Positions 19,346-29,982 are shown, counted from the first letter of the stretch. The stretch: DNA of 64,000 nt from Pectinophora gossypiella (GCF_024362695.1 NC_065428.1:10110895-10174894); one strand, 5' to 3'. The notes: generated by a model not told the origin, from the sequence alone. Numbers and translations: made by a program.

Positions 19346-19650
19346 CTGGAAGTTAGCGACATCGTAATGAATATTGAAAGGGATGATTGATATCAAGTGG
19401 AATTTTCCGTCGCAAAACTCATGAAAATGTTAGTGTTTTTTAAATTATTTTCATTTCTATACTTTGGCGACGGAAAATTCTACTTGATATTAATTCAGAA
19501 TGCTCTCAGTATTCGTTGCGATGTCACTTACACCCTGAACAAGTACGTACAGGTAGCCATACGAGTACGTATGGGTGTTAGTGACACCGTAACGAATACT
19601 GAGGGGGATGATTCAGACCATGATTCTGAGTTGATATCACTAACAGCCTG
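19346..19650. mobile_element. MITE-F copy plus adjacent deleted copy
   Basis: 19346-19537 has both arms with the centre shortened. 19571-19650 is a second element keeping one arm and the last bases of the other (ACTAACAGCCTGTA). Confidence 0.78.
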
Positions 19651-19652
19651 TA

Positions 19653-20279
19653 TATAAAATCGAAAGGTCATTGACTCATCCAACAATATCTCAGAAGTTA
19701 CACGTGATGTAAGTCTCAATTTTTGGAGGGGGGTTACTTTTAGGACGTAGATATACTCATTAGGACAGGATTTTGCGAAACTCATCCCCTAGAAAGGTAA
19801 AAAGGGGTGGCAAACTTTGTATGAAACTTCTATACTTTTAATGGTAGAGTTTACAATACTGCACCAAAATAAAAAGTAAATATTTACAAATTACCACTGA
19901 TAATTATTACTATTATTAATACTCATTATGAAAGAAATTAAAATGTATCTAATTATTTTTACACAATCCTTACTGGGGGTGAAATTCGAGGTGTAACTTA
20001 GTATGCAAAAAAAAATATTTTTAAAGCTATCGATTCCAAACTTGCATAAAACATACAAACACAAACTCACACCTATTTCCCACCGGGGTAAGCAGATACT
20101 CCATTTGCTTCGATCCTTACACATACACACTTCTCTTGCTTCCTACACATTCATCAATCGTTTCATACATGCACGCTGGTTAAGAATAGATTGTACTAAA
20201 CCTTTTCTAAGGATATCTCCAATTTAACTTGCATATTAATTTATAATTTACCCGTGCGAAACCGGGGCGAGTCACTAGT
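19653..20279 (+). mobile_element. Non-autonomous Helitron, with RTE-A nested
   Basis: Interior strings (ATCTCAGAAGTTACACGTGA, GGACGTAGATATACTCATTA, AAGGGGTGGCAAACTTTGTA) follow the layout of small lepidopteran Helitrons. The 3' end reads CGTGCGAAACCGGGGCGAGT then CACTAGT, a hairpin plus CTAGT. RTE-A (minus) is inserted at 20048-20226. The 5' end is uncertain. Confidence 0.65.
20048..20226 (-). mobile_element. RTE-A LINE 3' end inside Helitron
   Basis: ACAAACACAAACTCACACCT, CCACCGGGGTAAGCAGATAC, CATTCATCAATCGTTTCATA, CTTTTCTAAGGATATCTCCA: the RTE-A end in reverse. Confidence 0.8.
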
Positions 20280-20836
20280 TACTCAAAATCAATAACAGAC
20301 ATATTTATACCTTTTTTCCTGCAATAGTACCTTCAATAAGAGGAAAATAACTGCTGAAAGCATTCAACAATCCGTTAAGCTTGTTAACTCGTGTCTGTCT
20401 GTTTGTATTGAAATATTATTCCATAAATAGCCGTATTTTAATGAGTTGCCTATACGAAAACAACAGATATTTTCATATAGGCCGCGAGTTAATATTGTTG
20501 TTTGAGTCAGAATGTATTTTCTGGTAAGTAAGTATAATACCATATACTTATTTTGCTGAAAAATATTGTGTCTTATTGAAAAAAGGTGTAAATCAGATCC
20601 AAAAATCCAAAAATTTCATATACATGGATGGCATATTATTGCTTTAAATGTTAGCAACAAATAAGACCTTCATAACATAGGAAATAAATAACAAAATAGA
20701 AATGAATAGAGAACAATGGGCGGCCATATTGCTATTGAATATTTAGCTCAGAGAAATTATAGACGATACCTGCCTTTGGGCTGGCTTTACACTACATTTT
20801 TTCAGACACTTTTTGAAGAGATGACGCATACACGCA
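20280..20836. other. AT-rich, unassigned
   Basis: No ORF, repeat or RNA signal recognised. Confidence 0.4.
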
Positions 20837-20980
20837 CTGTCATGAGCAATATCATATACCCATTTTAGAAACCTGTCACGCTATCATTTTTGTCATTTAA
20901 TGAGACTTACAGTTTCATTAGTCAAAAAAGTTTATGTGACATGGTATCAAAGTGAATACTTATTAATACTCGTGACCGTA
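20837..20980. mobile_element. MITE-T copy 2
   Basis: CTGTCATGAGCAATATCATA at the left, ACATGGTATCAAAGTGAATA and CTCGTGACCGTA at the right. Opposite orientation to copy 1. Confidence 0.8.
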
Positions 20981-21489
20981 GACGTCGTGAACGTACTGCC
21001 GCATACTCATAAGGAAAGTCCACGTCTTTATAAATGCATAACAGTAAACAAAATAGGAACTGACTGGTCATGTACTTCGGCAGACGAATGCGATTGGTAA
21101 CTGCAGTCTATAATATCTTTGAGAATATAATTAAGGAGGAAATCAACATTCAGATAACTACAGAAAATAATTAACACAAAAAAGTCTGTGAACGAAAATT
21201 AATTAAGTAATGAACCGAACATTTATCAATATTAACAAAACAGTCTTTAATATCTTTCTTTTCAGGAGTAACTTCTAGTTAGTTTGGACCTTAATATATT
21301 TAAGGGCAAGGCCGTCTTTTATATAAAAATAGAACATTCCCGAACTAATGAGTTTTCGTACTTAAGGACCCACATTTATCACTGTATTACTCCCAAAAAT
21401 CCCCTTAGGGAAATAATGTGGGAAAAGCTACCCCAGGCCATTGATTAAGAGCTATATAAGACAGTTATATACGATGCTGTTGACCAATG
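20981..21489. other. Unassigned stretch
   Basis: Nothing recognised. Confidence 0.4.
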
Positions 21490-21790
21490 AAGAACTTTCC
21501 AGGCGAAATTCCGTAAAAAAATACAGATAGCGCTGTACAAAGTTGCCTTCTTTTAACCTTCTGATAACTTGGATAACAGATATAATGCTGCTGGATGCGA
21601 GCAACGCAGGACCAATGGTCGTGGAGATCCTTGGGGGTGGCCTATGCCCAGCAGTGGGCGTCTTACGGCTGATAATGATGAACAGATACTCGTATATGCA
21701 TCTTTTATTTTTGTTTTTGAGTATAAATGATGACCCTATTTATTATACCAAGGCAAATCTTCACAACACATCTTCCACCCATTATTATTG
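21490..21790 (+). mobile_element. RTE-C (BovB-like) LINE 3' end inside another repeat
   Basis: 21572-21682 encodes ATQDQWSWRSLGVAYAQQWA SYG and a stop. This is the classic C-terminus of RTE/BovB-type proteins, and its DNA holds GCCCAGCAGTGGGCGTCTTA with a (GATGAT)-like tail. The flanks 21490-21571 and 21683-21790 match 51190-51365 when joined, so RTE-C inserted into that repeat. Confidence 0.8.
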
Positions 21791-21904
21791 TGATCAAAAT
21801 AACGAGTAGCAATATAGGTAGCAACATAATTATATACCATATCTGATCAATATACGAAGTCACAATTATTTTTATATAATATGTTTCTGTAGGCTCTGCA
21901 CGGT

Positions 21905-22034
21905 AACCGCATCGCGCGCGGCGCGAATTATATCGAGGCCTTCGACCAATAGCCGTTTGACGTCCATCTACGTAGATAGCATTCGTATCGTTGATTGGTC
22001 GAAGCGCTCAATATAATTCGCGCGCGGCGTGGTT
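21905..22034. repeat. GC-rich foldback (inverted repeat)
   Basis: Arms 21905-21950 and 21994-22034 are imperfect reverse complements: CGCGCGGCGCGAATTATAT...TTCGACCAAT against ATTGGTCGAAGCGC...AATATAATTCGCGCGCGGCG. The 43-base loop contains CTACGTAG. Confidence 0.8.
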
Positions 22035-22112
22035 GTCATACAGATCCGTCTGCCATTATATTTTTAAATAATTATGTACCCAAGCAATGAAACAATAGGT
22101 AATAAATAATTT

Positions 22113-22258
22113 TCTTTCACCCTAAGGTTGCCTGGCAGAAATTGCTGTTTAGCAATAAGGCCGCCTATTGTGCTTATGTTTTATTCGTATGTTTATGTCC
22201 TTTATATATGTTCTTGTGCAATAAAGTATTATTGATTGATTGATTGATTGATTGATTA
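22113..22258 (+). mobile_element. LINE-H 3' end
   Basis: TTGCCTGGCAGAAATTGCTG, TAAGGCCGCCTATTGTGCTT, TGTGCAATAAAGTATTATTG and a (TGAT) tail. Other copies at 38040-38155 and 51865-51960. Confidence 0.75.
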
Positions 22259-22297
22259 ATAATCACGTTAAAGGTTAACGTGACGGATACGGTAACG

Positions 22298-22890
22298 GCC
22301 TCCGTGGCCCAGTGGTTTGACCGTTGGGCTCACGATCCAGAGGTTCCGGGTTCGAATCCCGGTGGGGACATAACACAAAAATTACTTTGTGATCCCTAGT
22401 TTGGTTAGGACATTACAGGCTGATTGATCACCTGATTGTCCGGATGTAAGATGATCCGTGATTCAGAAGACACGTTAAGCCTTTTTTTTTTGACGTGACT
22501 TATTGTAGATTTGCCGCAGATGGCATTAACTACTTGGCCGGACAAATGGGGAGCGCTGAAGGCTCTCACCCGGTACATCGTTTAAGACAACAGGCCTGAG
22601 GGTGCCCAGTTGGGCGCGAACCTCGGCTCAGGGCGTGTCGTCTGAGAGGAAAAATATTTGAAAGAATTAATCAACCCTAGTGGGTCGATAGCGATAAGCG
22701 CTGAATGAGGGAAATCGTCGACCACGCCGGCGGGGTCGGTATCGGGGACACACGTTAAGCCGTTGACCCCAGTTACTACTTACTGATGTAAGTAGTCATT
22801 ACATGAGCTATGCCAGGGACCTTTGGCGGCTCAATAGTAACCCTGACACCAGGGTGGATGAGGTTGATAATCCACCTCGCAACCCACACG
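22298..22890 (+). mobile_element. SINE-1 copy interrupted by LINE-P
   Basis: Head GTGGCCCAGTGGTTTGACCG and box B GGTTCGAATCCC. The core breaks at 22481 and resumes at 22750 with ACACGTTAAGCC. The 3' end is ACCTCGCAACCCACACGATA. Confidence 0.9.
22482..22749 (-). mobile_element. LINE-P copy with 12-bp target duplication
   Basis: ACACGTTAAGCC lies at 22470-22481 and 22750-22761. T-run (poly(A)) at the left, CGCCGGCGGGGTCGGTATCG at the right. Confidence 0.9.
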
Positions 22891-22929
22891 ATAGAAGCCG
22901 TTAAAGGTTTACAGCGTCAGCGTAAATGT

Positions 22930-23000
22930 AGTCGTTGCCTTTGCCATACTCTTTGCTTACCCCATTGGGAAATAGGCGTGAATTTATATATGTATTTGTG
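22930..23000 (+). mobile_element. RTE-A 3' tail
   Basis: TTTGCTTACCCCATTGGGAA ATAGGCGTGAATT and a TATATATG-like tail. Confidence 0.65.
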
Positions 23001-23275
23001 TAATTAAGACTAGGTATAATAACTCTATGAAAGATATAGTTCTATGATAATAAACATTATATTTCATTTTCCAGTATTTATCTTACAAAAGTAACTTCAA
23101 AAGTAAGAATGAAGTTATATTAAGATCTTCTTGTTGGAATAGTAGTTGTTTATAGAAGATAGACTTCGTTTACGAATATTAAAACATTTAAAACTTTAGT
23201 GTAGCATTCGCTCGATTACACTTAAGTCCATTAGTGATGGGAAAAAAAAAGTATCTTCTATCGAGTGGGTATCGT
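23001..23275. other. Unassigned AT-rich stretch
   Basis: Nothing recognised. Confidence 0.4.
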
Positions 23276-23532
23276 GTGGGGCAAAGGCCCCTGACATGGC
23301 TCATGTAACGATTACCCACTTACATCAGTAAGTAGTAACCGGGACCAACGGCTTAACGTGCCTTCCAAAGTACGGATCTTCTTATTTTCGGACAATCAGA
23401 TAATCAGCCTGTAATGTCCTAATCAAGGGATCACAAAGTGATTTTTGTGATATGTCCCCAGTCCCCCGGGATTCGAACCCAGGACCTCTGGATCGTGACC
23501 CCAACGCTCAACCACTGGACCACGGAAGCCGA
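23276..23532 (-). mobile_element. SINE-1 copy
   Basis: GGCAAAGGCCCCTGACATGG at the 3' side through to CAACCACTGGACCACGGAAG at the head. CCCCAGT is duplicated near box B. Confidence 0.85.
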
Positions 23533-23921
23533 TGTCGATGACATCTATAATTATACTTACAAGAATCATAATTATTTATTTCGCATAAAACATTCACTAA
23601 ACATTTTTTTTTAAACTTTAGAGCTATACACTTGCCGATGTTACTTCGTTTTGTTTAGAATAGGGTAAACCAGCTATGGATACATTTCATCGACACTTTC
23701 CCATCACTATACAGCGATAAGTATCTGATGCAGAAAGTTAATTAAAACTCAGCAGTCCGTATTTCAAATTAATTAGAAAAGATCCTAAGAGGAGTTGTGT
23801 CTCTTGCAATTTCATTTATACCAGATTGCATTCAATACTAAACTTAATGATTTATTTTGTCTAGATATATTCTACTATATATAGTTATATAATATATGTA
23901 GCTACAAACCCATGTGTTGAC
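23533..23921. other. Unassigned AT-rich stretch
   Basis: Nothing recognised. Confidence 0.4.
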
Positions 23922-24215
23922 AGCCTCCGTGGTCTAGTGGTTAGAGCGTTAGGCTCACGATCTGGAGGTCCGGGTTCGATTCCCGATGGGGACATTGTCG
24001 AAATCACTTTGTGAGACTGTCCTTTGTTTGGTAAGGACTTTTCAGGCTTGAATCACCTGATTGTCCGAAAAAGTAAAAATGATTCCGTGCTTCGGAGGGC
24101 ACGTTAAGCCGTTGGTCCCGGCTATTAGCCGTAAAAACACACCCCCTCCGGTTGATTGAGGGGAGCCCTGTGCCCAGCAGTGGGACGTATATAGGCTGTT
24201 TATGTATGTATGTAT
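23922..24215 (+). mobile_element. SINE-2 copy with internal deletion
   Basis: Full head (GTGGTCTAGTGGTTAGAGCG, GGTTCGATTCCCGATGGGGA) and core. After GTAAAAACAC it jumps to CCCCCTCCGGTTGATTGAGG, losing about 40 bp. Ends in TATGTATG. Confidence 0.9.
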
Positions 24216-24259
24216 ATTCCACTTGATAAATATATATATAATTGTTATTGTTATATATT

Positions 24260-24432
24260 ATAATTGAAGGGAAGAGAGGAAGGGGTAGACCTAGGATAAC
24301 ATTTATGAAACAAATAAAAGAGAAGGTGCAGGTCGTGTCGTATCGGAAGGTGAAGGTTTTGGCGGGAAGAAGAGAGGAATGGCGATTGCTCCACCGACAA
24401 GAGCGCAGCTCTTAAATAGAGAGAGAGAGGAT
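24260..24432 (+). mobile_element. RTE-B LINE C-terminus and 3' tail
   Basis: Open frame EGKRGRGRPRITFMKQIKEK then REEWRLLHRQERSS and a stop. This is an RTE-clade C-terminal tail (basic RGRPR, then the W). The DNA ends CCACCGACAAGAGCGCAGCT, then AAATA(GA)n. It identifies the source of the similar 3' ends at 12662, 34577 and 52000. Confidence 0.8.
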
Positions 24433-24824
24433 ATTCTACTTCTATCATATGTGGTCAATGATACCATTGAGCTGCCCAAAGCATGTAATGTACCATCCTG
24501 ACGACTTGATTACTCTAGCCATAGAAGTGGCCAATCAGCTCGCGACAACACATTCTTCAAGACGCCGATACCGACCCCGCCGCCGCGGTCGACGTTTTCT
24601 CTCATTGAGCGCTTATCGTACTATGATTGATTAGTTATTTCAAATATCCTCTGCGAAGTGGTTTTTTTTTAATAAAATAGGCACGCTTTTGACCACAATC
24701 TCACCTGATGGTAAATGACGACTTGAGCTGAATTGTTACTTGCACCGGGCTAGGGCGCACAAAGCAACCCATGTGTCCGGCCAAGTAGTTAATGCCGTCG
24801 ATAAAAACTATGATCATCATCATC
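24433..24824 (+). mobile_element. LINE-P coding end, then LINE-J-like scrap
   Basis: 24449-24634 is open and encodes HPDDLITLAIEVANQLATTH with RYRPRRRGRRF, the same tail as 9467-9802 but extending further upstream. 24665-24780 has TTTGACCACAATCTCACCTG ATGGTAAATGACG, a LINE-J-like 3' region. Confidence 0.65.
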
Positions 24825-25160
24825 ATCGTCCCCCTAGCATTGTCACGTTTTTCACAGGGTCCGCTTACCTAACCTGAAGATTGGACAGATTTTTAACCTG
24901 AAGATTTTTTTTGGCGTGACTTATTGTAGATTTGCCGCAGGTGGCATTAACTACTTGGCCGGACAAATGGGAAGCGCTGAAGGCTCTCACCCAGTACAAC
25001 GCTTAAGACAACAGGCCTGAGGGTGCCCAGTTGCGTGCGAACCTCGGCTCAGGGCGTCGTCTGAGAGGAAGAATATTTGATAGGGTTAATCGACCCTAGT
25101 GGGTCGATAGCGATAAGCGCTGAATGAGGGACGGTTTTTTACAGAAGCGACTGTATAAAT
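24825..25160 (-). mobile_element. SINE-B 3' end interrupted by LINE-P
   Basis: AGGGTCCGCTTACCTAACCT GAAGATTGGACAG at the left, TTTTTTACAGAAGCGACTG at the right. LINE-P (minus) lies between at about 24905-25132. Confidence 0.75.
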
Positions 25161-25202
25161 ATAAGATTCATTATACGTATACCTTTCTACCACTTGCACA
25201 AA

Positions 25203-25525
25203 CGGCCTCTGTGGTCCAGTGGTTGAGCGATGTGCTCACGATCCCGGAGGCCTCGGGTTCGATTCCCGGTGGGGACAAATCACAAAAATCACTTTGTGAT
25301 CCCTAGTTTGGTTAGGACATTACAGGCTGATCACCTGATTGTCCAAAAAGTAAGATGATCCGTGCTTCGGAAGGCACGTTAAGCCGTTGGTCCCGGATAC
25401 TTCTTACTGATGTAAGTACGTAGTCGTTACATGAGTCATGTCAGGGGCCTTTGGGGGCTCAATAATAACCCTGACACCAGGGATGATGGGGTTAGTTATC
25501 ACCTCACAACCCACACGATAGAAGA
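25203..25525 (+). mobile_element. SINE-1 full-length copy
   Basis: Head TGTGGTCCAGTGGTTGAGCG, box B GGTTCGATTCCCGGTGGGGA, the core, and the 3' end CACAACCCACACGATAGAAG. A close-to-consensus example. Confidence 0.92.
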
Positions 25526-25527
25526 AA

Positions 25528-25888
25528 ACTTGCACAAATGAGTTATTAATTGATAAATTAAGAAAGCTGCACTTGATATCTTTAACACACTTGGCTCGAT
25601 CATTATAAATGGCGATACTACTCACTACCTATCATGTTGGTCTAACAGAAAGCTCGGTGAAGTGTGGGTACTTAGTTCATTTTTTTTTGCGATTGCGATG
25701 GATGTACGGTCACGAGCATTAATATGTATACACTTTGGTACCATGTCACATTAACTTTTTTGACAAATTGAACTGTAAGTCTCACTAAATGTCAAATATG
25801 TTAGTGCGACAGAGTCCTAAAGTGGGTACATTATATTGCTCATGACTGTACTTCTAACTACCCCAGTTGCAGTACAGTCATGAGCTAT
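25528..25888 (+). mobile_element. SINE-C copy interrupted by MITE-T
   Basis: ATGAGTTATTAATTGATAAA, GTGGGTACTTAGTTCATTTT, GCGATGGATG, then after MITE-T it continues TACTTCTAACTACCCCAGTT to AGTCATGAGCT. Confidence 0.82.
25707..25848. mobile_element. MITE-T copy 3 with TA duplication
   Basis: SINE-C sequence GATGGATGTAC...TACTTCTAACTAC is split exactly at TA (25705-25706 and 25849-25850). This fixes the ends of the 142-bp element: CGGTCACGAG...CATGACTG. Confidence 0.9.
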
Positions 25889-25892
25889 CCAA

Positions 25893-26200
25893 AAGTTATT
25901 ATAAAGTTAGTGATTATTTAGAAGATATGAATGCATGGGATTAACTGTCTGAGAACTGATATTAGGCAGCTAAATTACTCAATTGTATACCAATATTTTA
26001 TGTTTATTTTTATTTTTTTAAAGAACGTCTAGGGCCCTGTGCCGAAATTTTTCTTGCAGCTTTTTTTCCCCGGCTATACAGGTTGTGAGAAGCTGCAGTA
26101 GTTTTAGGCGGATGAGACGTTCGTTATGTAAAAATTTACGATTCAAAGTGTAACTATGTTACCTACTGAATAAAGATATTTTTGAATTTGAATTTGAATC
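25893..26200 (+). mobile_element. LINE-F 3' copy
   Basis: TTAGTGATTATTTAGAAGAT to the TTGAATTTGAATTTGAATC tail, with AATAAAGATATTTTTGAATT. Close to 33585-33879. Confidence 0.9.
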
Positions 26201-26504
26201 TATACGACCATGTTCAGTATTCTACTCTTCCTCTACGTTTCTAGCCAAACGTTAAGTTTTTTTCAAAAACCACACTCCGTCTTTAGCGGCCTTTCACGAC
26301 GAATTTAAGTTAAGTTTCAAATCCCGGATTTGATCGAACGGAATCCGCTCCTCAATTTCAATTATTATTTCAATTTGCACTCTTTCTCTTTTCGTTCCTT
26401 CCCCTGAGGTTTCCGGAGGGGATAATTGTATTGTTTGCTTTGGAGTGGCTCATTTGCTTTATAGAAATTTATCCGTGATCGCAAACAGGGTGGGTAGCGT
26501 TACA
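26201..26504. other. Unassigned stretch
   Basis: Nothing recognised. Confidence 0.4.
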
Positions 26505-26760
26505 AGTCAATGGAGAAGTCATTTCGTAATGTGTTACTGCTGAGGAGAAGAAATGACAAGAAACTGCAATAACAACACATCTTTTAAATCAATGTAGGTA
26601 TATATTACAAGTTATTTAATAACTAGAGGAACATTCAATACCAGGCATATTTGTCATTTAGGTAATCGTTAATTTTATAATAAGCTTTGTTACATAACGT
26701 AAGCTTCACATGAGCTTTCAATTTATTTTATTTATCAATTTTATTTTCTTAGGAAGATTA
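26505..26760 (-). mobile_element. LINE-D C-terminus and 3' UTR
   Basis: The minus strand encodes KLTLCNKAYYKINDYLNDKY AW and a stop, a CR1-like LINE C-terminus. The 3' UTR follows with CATTTCTTCTCCTCAGCAGT. Links the 3' ends at 438, 53105 and 62260 to a LINE. Confidence 0.75.
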
Positions 26761-26894
26761 ACAGTCAAATAATAACTATAGATCTAGACGATAGATGTAA
26801 ACAATGCTAATGAGAAATCTCCACAAATAGAAAAAGAGTTACGCGTTGATAAAAAGGCAGGTACAGGTGATAAAGAGGTTTGTGACAAATTCAA

Positions 26895-27010
26895 AATATA
26901 ATTAAAACACATAATAACGGGTTCTTACCGCGTTTAAAATAGCGATATGAGACTCCCGATATTTCGATACTGTTGCAAGTGCCATGATCACGGGATGACT
27001 GATGAGATTG
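26895..27010 (+). repeat. Dispersed repeat shared with 41570-41690
   Basis: AATTAAAACACATAATAACG, TAGCGATATGAGACTCCCGA, GATCACGGGATGACTGATGA. I recognise the string as widespread in moths but cannot name the family. Confidence 0.6.
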
Positions 27011-27756
27011 AGTGGAGTAGGTAGATCCATAATTTTCTACGGGCAGACATATCTGTCTTCCCTCTTTCTTTGCCGCTTGTTTATGTTTTTGATATCAAGT
27101 GTGACCCACCGAACCCTACATAATTTTTACTGTTTTATTCTTTACATTTTATACATACATACAAGATCACGCTTATTTTCCGCCAAGAAAAAAACTGAGA
27201 GGAAGACCAGATCAACAATACTGTAAACCGGTGAGCATGCATGAAGATGATGATGGGAGTGGAACAAGCGAAAGTCATGTGTCAGGATCTTAGCAAGTAG
27301 AATATCGCGGTCGTTGCCTACCCCAACGGGAAATAGGCGTGAATTTTTTTTTTTACAATCGAATAATGTCAAGAATCTAACGCACCCTCTGAGTCGTCAT
27401 GCGTCTTGACAGCGCGAAATTGGCGGGAAAACTGACAGTCGGCGACAGGGAAGACAGTCGCTGACAGCTGTCAACGACTGTCGTGTGGCTGTGATTATGA
27501 GAATTTGTCGCTACTGTTTTGGATATGAGGTATTTAATATTAGAACGTTAGATTTGAGTGGGTTGAGTATTCAGTTAATTTATACATAATATTATATTGT
27601 GTTAAAGTTGTTTGACTTCTTGATATTAAACGGTTAATGTGTACTTAGGAACAGGTGTACATAGAAGTTGTTATTAGTAAATTGGATTATTCAAGATATG
27701 GAATTAATTATCGTACTTTATAAAATTATTAAATAAACCAATGATTGTTGAATTTG
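27011..27756. other. Mostly unassigned; RTE-A scrap and GC-richer block
   Basis: 27240-27350 (GGAACAAGCGAAAGTCATGT, ACCCCAACGGGAAATAGGCG) is a diverged RTE-A 3' end. 27395-27500 is GC-richer with GACAGCTGTC and a short MRICRYCFGYE frame (see findings). Confidence 0.5.
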
Positions 27757-28015
27757 TTTTCAAATTTGTGTTTGGATCATAAGTGATTATCACGTGCTCA
27801 GCGGTGAAGGAATATATCGTGAGGAAATTCCCGAGAAATGCATTTTCGGAAGTATGTGACCTAACCTAACCTGTACTCGTATTGAGCTGGGTTTCCCTTC
27901 ACGGGTTGAATGGTTAGACAGGCAGTCGCTCCTATAAAAAAACAGTCCTGTCAAATCTTCAGGTTAGGTAAGCGAACCCTGTGAAAAACTGATAGTATGT
28001 TAGGGAGATGGTGAT
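27757..28015 (+). mobile_element. SINE-B copy, head missing
   Basis: GTGTTTGGATCATAAGTGAT, GTCAAATCTTCAGGTTAGGT AAGCG and a GATGGTGATGAT tail. Confidence 0.82.
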
Positions 28016-28084
28016 GATAAAATAAGTATAAAATATAATTTTACAGTAATACTGTTATTTTCTTCAAGTCCCTTGGTAACTATT

Positions 28085-28262
28085 GCATTCCTGAATAAGA
28101 ACGAATGCTAATTTCCATGCATATTTTATCTTGTATCAAAATTTGAATTCAGAACTAATTATTATAATTGTTGTTCACGCGGGAAAACAGAACAACAAAT
28201 ATAAAGTTCTGAATTCAAATTCTGATGAACATGGTAATTAGCATTTGTTTGTTTTCGGAAAT
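28085..28262. repeat. Foldback element
   Basis: Left arm GAACGAATGCTAATTTCCAT...TTGAATTCAGAAC; right arm GTTCTGAATTCAAATTCTGATG...GGTAATTAGCATTTGTT. It also matches 17570-17700 in part. Confidence 0.65.
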
Positions 28263-28309
28263 GATTACCGAGGGAAATTAAGAACATAAAAGCACAATAA
28301 ATCGTTATG

Positions 28310-28475
28310 ATAAGGTTGACTTCCCGTCGCTCATGTAACAATCCGTCATGTTAGAAAGAAGAATATCCCTCTGTCGGTATTCATATTATGTCTAGGACGA
28401 AAAGCAGCTCCGAATGCGTTCCGTTTTTCAGTCGCTCTCAATCCTAGTGTTAGATAGAAAAGAATCGATCGATTG
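28310..28475 (-). mobile_element. Family X, diverged
   Basis: CAATCCGTCATGTTAGAAAG, TCCCTCTGTCGGTATTCATA, GAAAAGCAGCTCCGAATGCG. Confidence 0.6.
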
Positions 28476-28534
28476 ATAAATCTCTATGCTAATGCACATC
28501 ACAACCCTAGCTTACGTACTTAGACAGATCTAAT

Positions 28535-29063
28535 TCTTATCTAAATATATAAAAGGAGAAACTGACTAACTGACATATCAACGCACAGCCTTAACGGCTA
28601 AACGTAGGCACTTGAAATTTGGAAGGGACGTAGCTTAGGTACCGTAGAGGTGCATTAAGAAAGAAATTCCAGGAATTCCCACGGGAACGGGAATTAGCGG
28701 GAAAATCCTTTTGTATGAAAAATGTAAACCACTTAAGTTAGACGCTTGATATTTGGCATGCAGGTACTTTAGTAAACTTAAAGCTTAGTTGCAACAGGAT
28801 ATTGCAATATTGTTACGGGAACGGGAGTTAGCAGGAAAAAAACATTTGTATGAAAAAATCTAAACCGCGTAAGATACGAGTAGATAGATGTTTTCAACCT
28901 ATCTTCTAAATATATGGCTGTATTTTGAAAAAATGGGAGTTAGCGGGAAAAAAATGTTGTATCAAATAAGTTAGATGCTTGAAATTTGACATGCACTCCC
29001 ACACACACAAATATCTCTATTTTATGACACGCCACGCGGACGAAGTCGCGGGCAAAAGCTAGT
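28535..29063 (+). mobile_element. Non-autonomous Helitron (about 529 bp)
   Basis: Begins TCTTATCTAAATATATAAAA GG with GACTAACTGACATATCAACG CACAGC. Ends CACGCGGACGAAGTCGCGGG CAAAAGCTAGT, the 3' hairpin plus CTAGT of lepidopteran Helitrons. No Rep/helicase gene inside. Neither target duplications nor inverted repeats are seen, as expected for the class. Confidence 0.85.
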
Positions 29064-29219
29064 CGCACATAGAAGGTATTGTAAAATGTCATCTTTGTTT
29101 AAATATAATCACTAATTGTACTAAACTAGTCGTTCTGTTTAATACTACGTATACATAAACTAAATATGAAGTCAGGACCCTTTTACATTTGACACTGACC
29201 TGCAAAACTATTAATTTTT

Positions 29220-29288
29220 TACCTACATACATACATAAACTCACGCGTATTTCCCACCGTGATAAGCAGAGACTATGGAATTCCATTG
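29220..29288 (-). mobile_element. RTE-A 3' tail
   Basis: (CATA) repeat, AAACTCACGCGTATTTCCCA CC, and AGACTATGGAATTCCATT. Confidence 0.75.
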
Positions 29289-29982
29289 TAAACACATTTA
29301 AAAAATTACACTTAAAATTATAATAACTAGATAAACTTGCGAAATGAAAAGGACTCGAAATGTTACTAATATATAGCTTAAAAGATACAAAATAATCAGT
29401 TAAAATTATTTATAAAAAGTTCTTTATTTGAAATCTCGAACTTCTTTTGTTTAGAAAAAAAAGTACTTTGTTTTGCCAGCCAGTGTATGAAGTAAGAACA
29501 TAAATCAACACAGCAAGCAACTAATGCATAATTTAAAATGTTGAAAACTAGCAAACATTATATGTACTACCCAACGAAGTTCTTCCAACAACCATGACAA
29601 ATGCAGAATGCTAGTGGAAGTTAGGCAACATATCACTCGTAGATGCTCCAAATATCGACGGAATATTTGAGTTCCGATAAAATATAACTTCTGGTTGGAA
29701 GGGCTGCCGCCGAGACTGATTTGGGAGTAGACAGCGTTCTAACTACAGACAAACATACAGACATCGGCAGGCACTATATTATATACTTTTAGTTCTTTTT
29801 CTAAATGAAAAAAATACCTGGTATCGAATGTGTTCCTCTAGTTATTAAATAACTTTTAATGTATGCCTAACTACATTCAATTAAAAGATAAAAAATATGT
29901 TCATTAAGCCTATATATACATTTTTCCCGTAAATAATGTTTTTTTTTTTAATAATATGGTCTCGCGTTTTACCACAAATGAC
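29289..29982. other. AT-rich, largely unassigned
   Basis: 29835-29880 (CTAGTTATTAAATAACTTTT AATGTATG) is a LINE-D scrap. 29950-29980 looks like a LINE-J 3' region. Confidence 0.45.
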
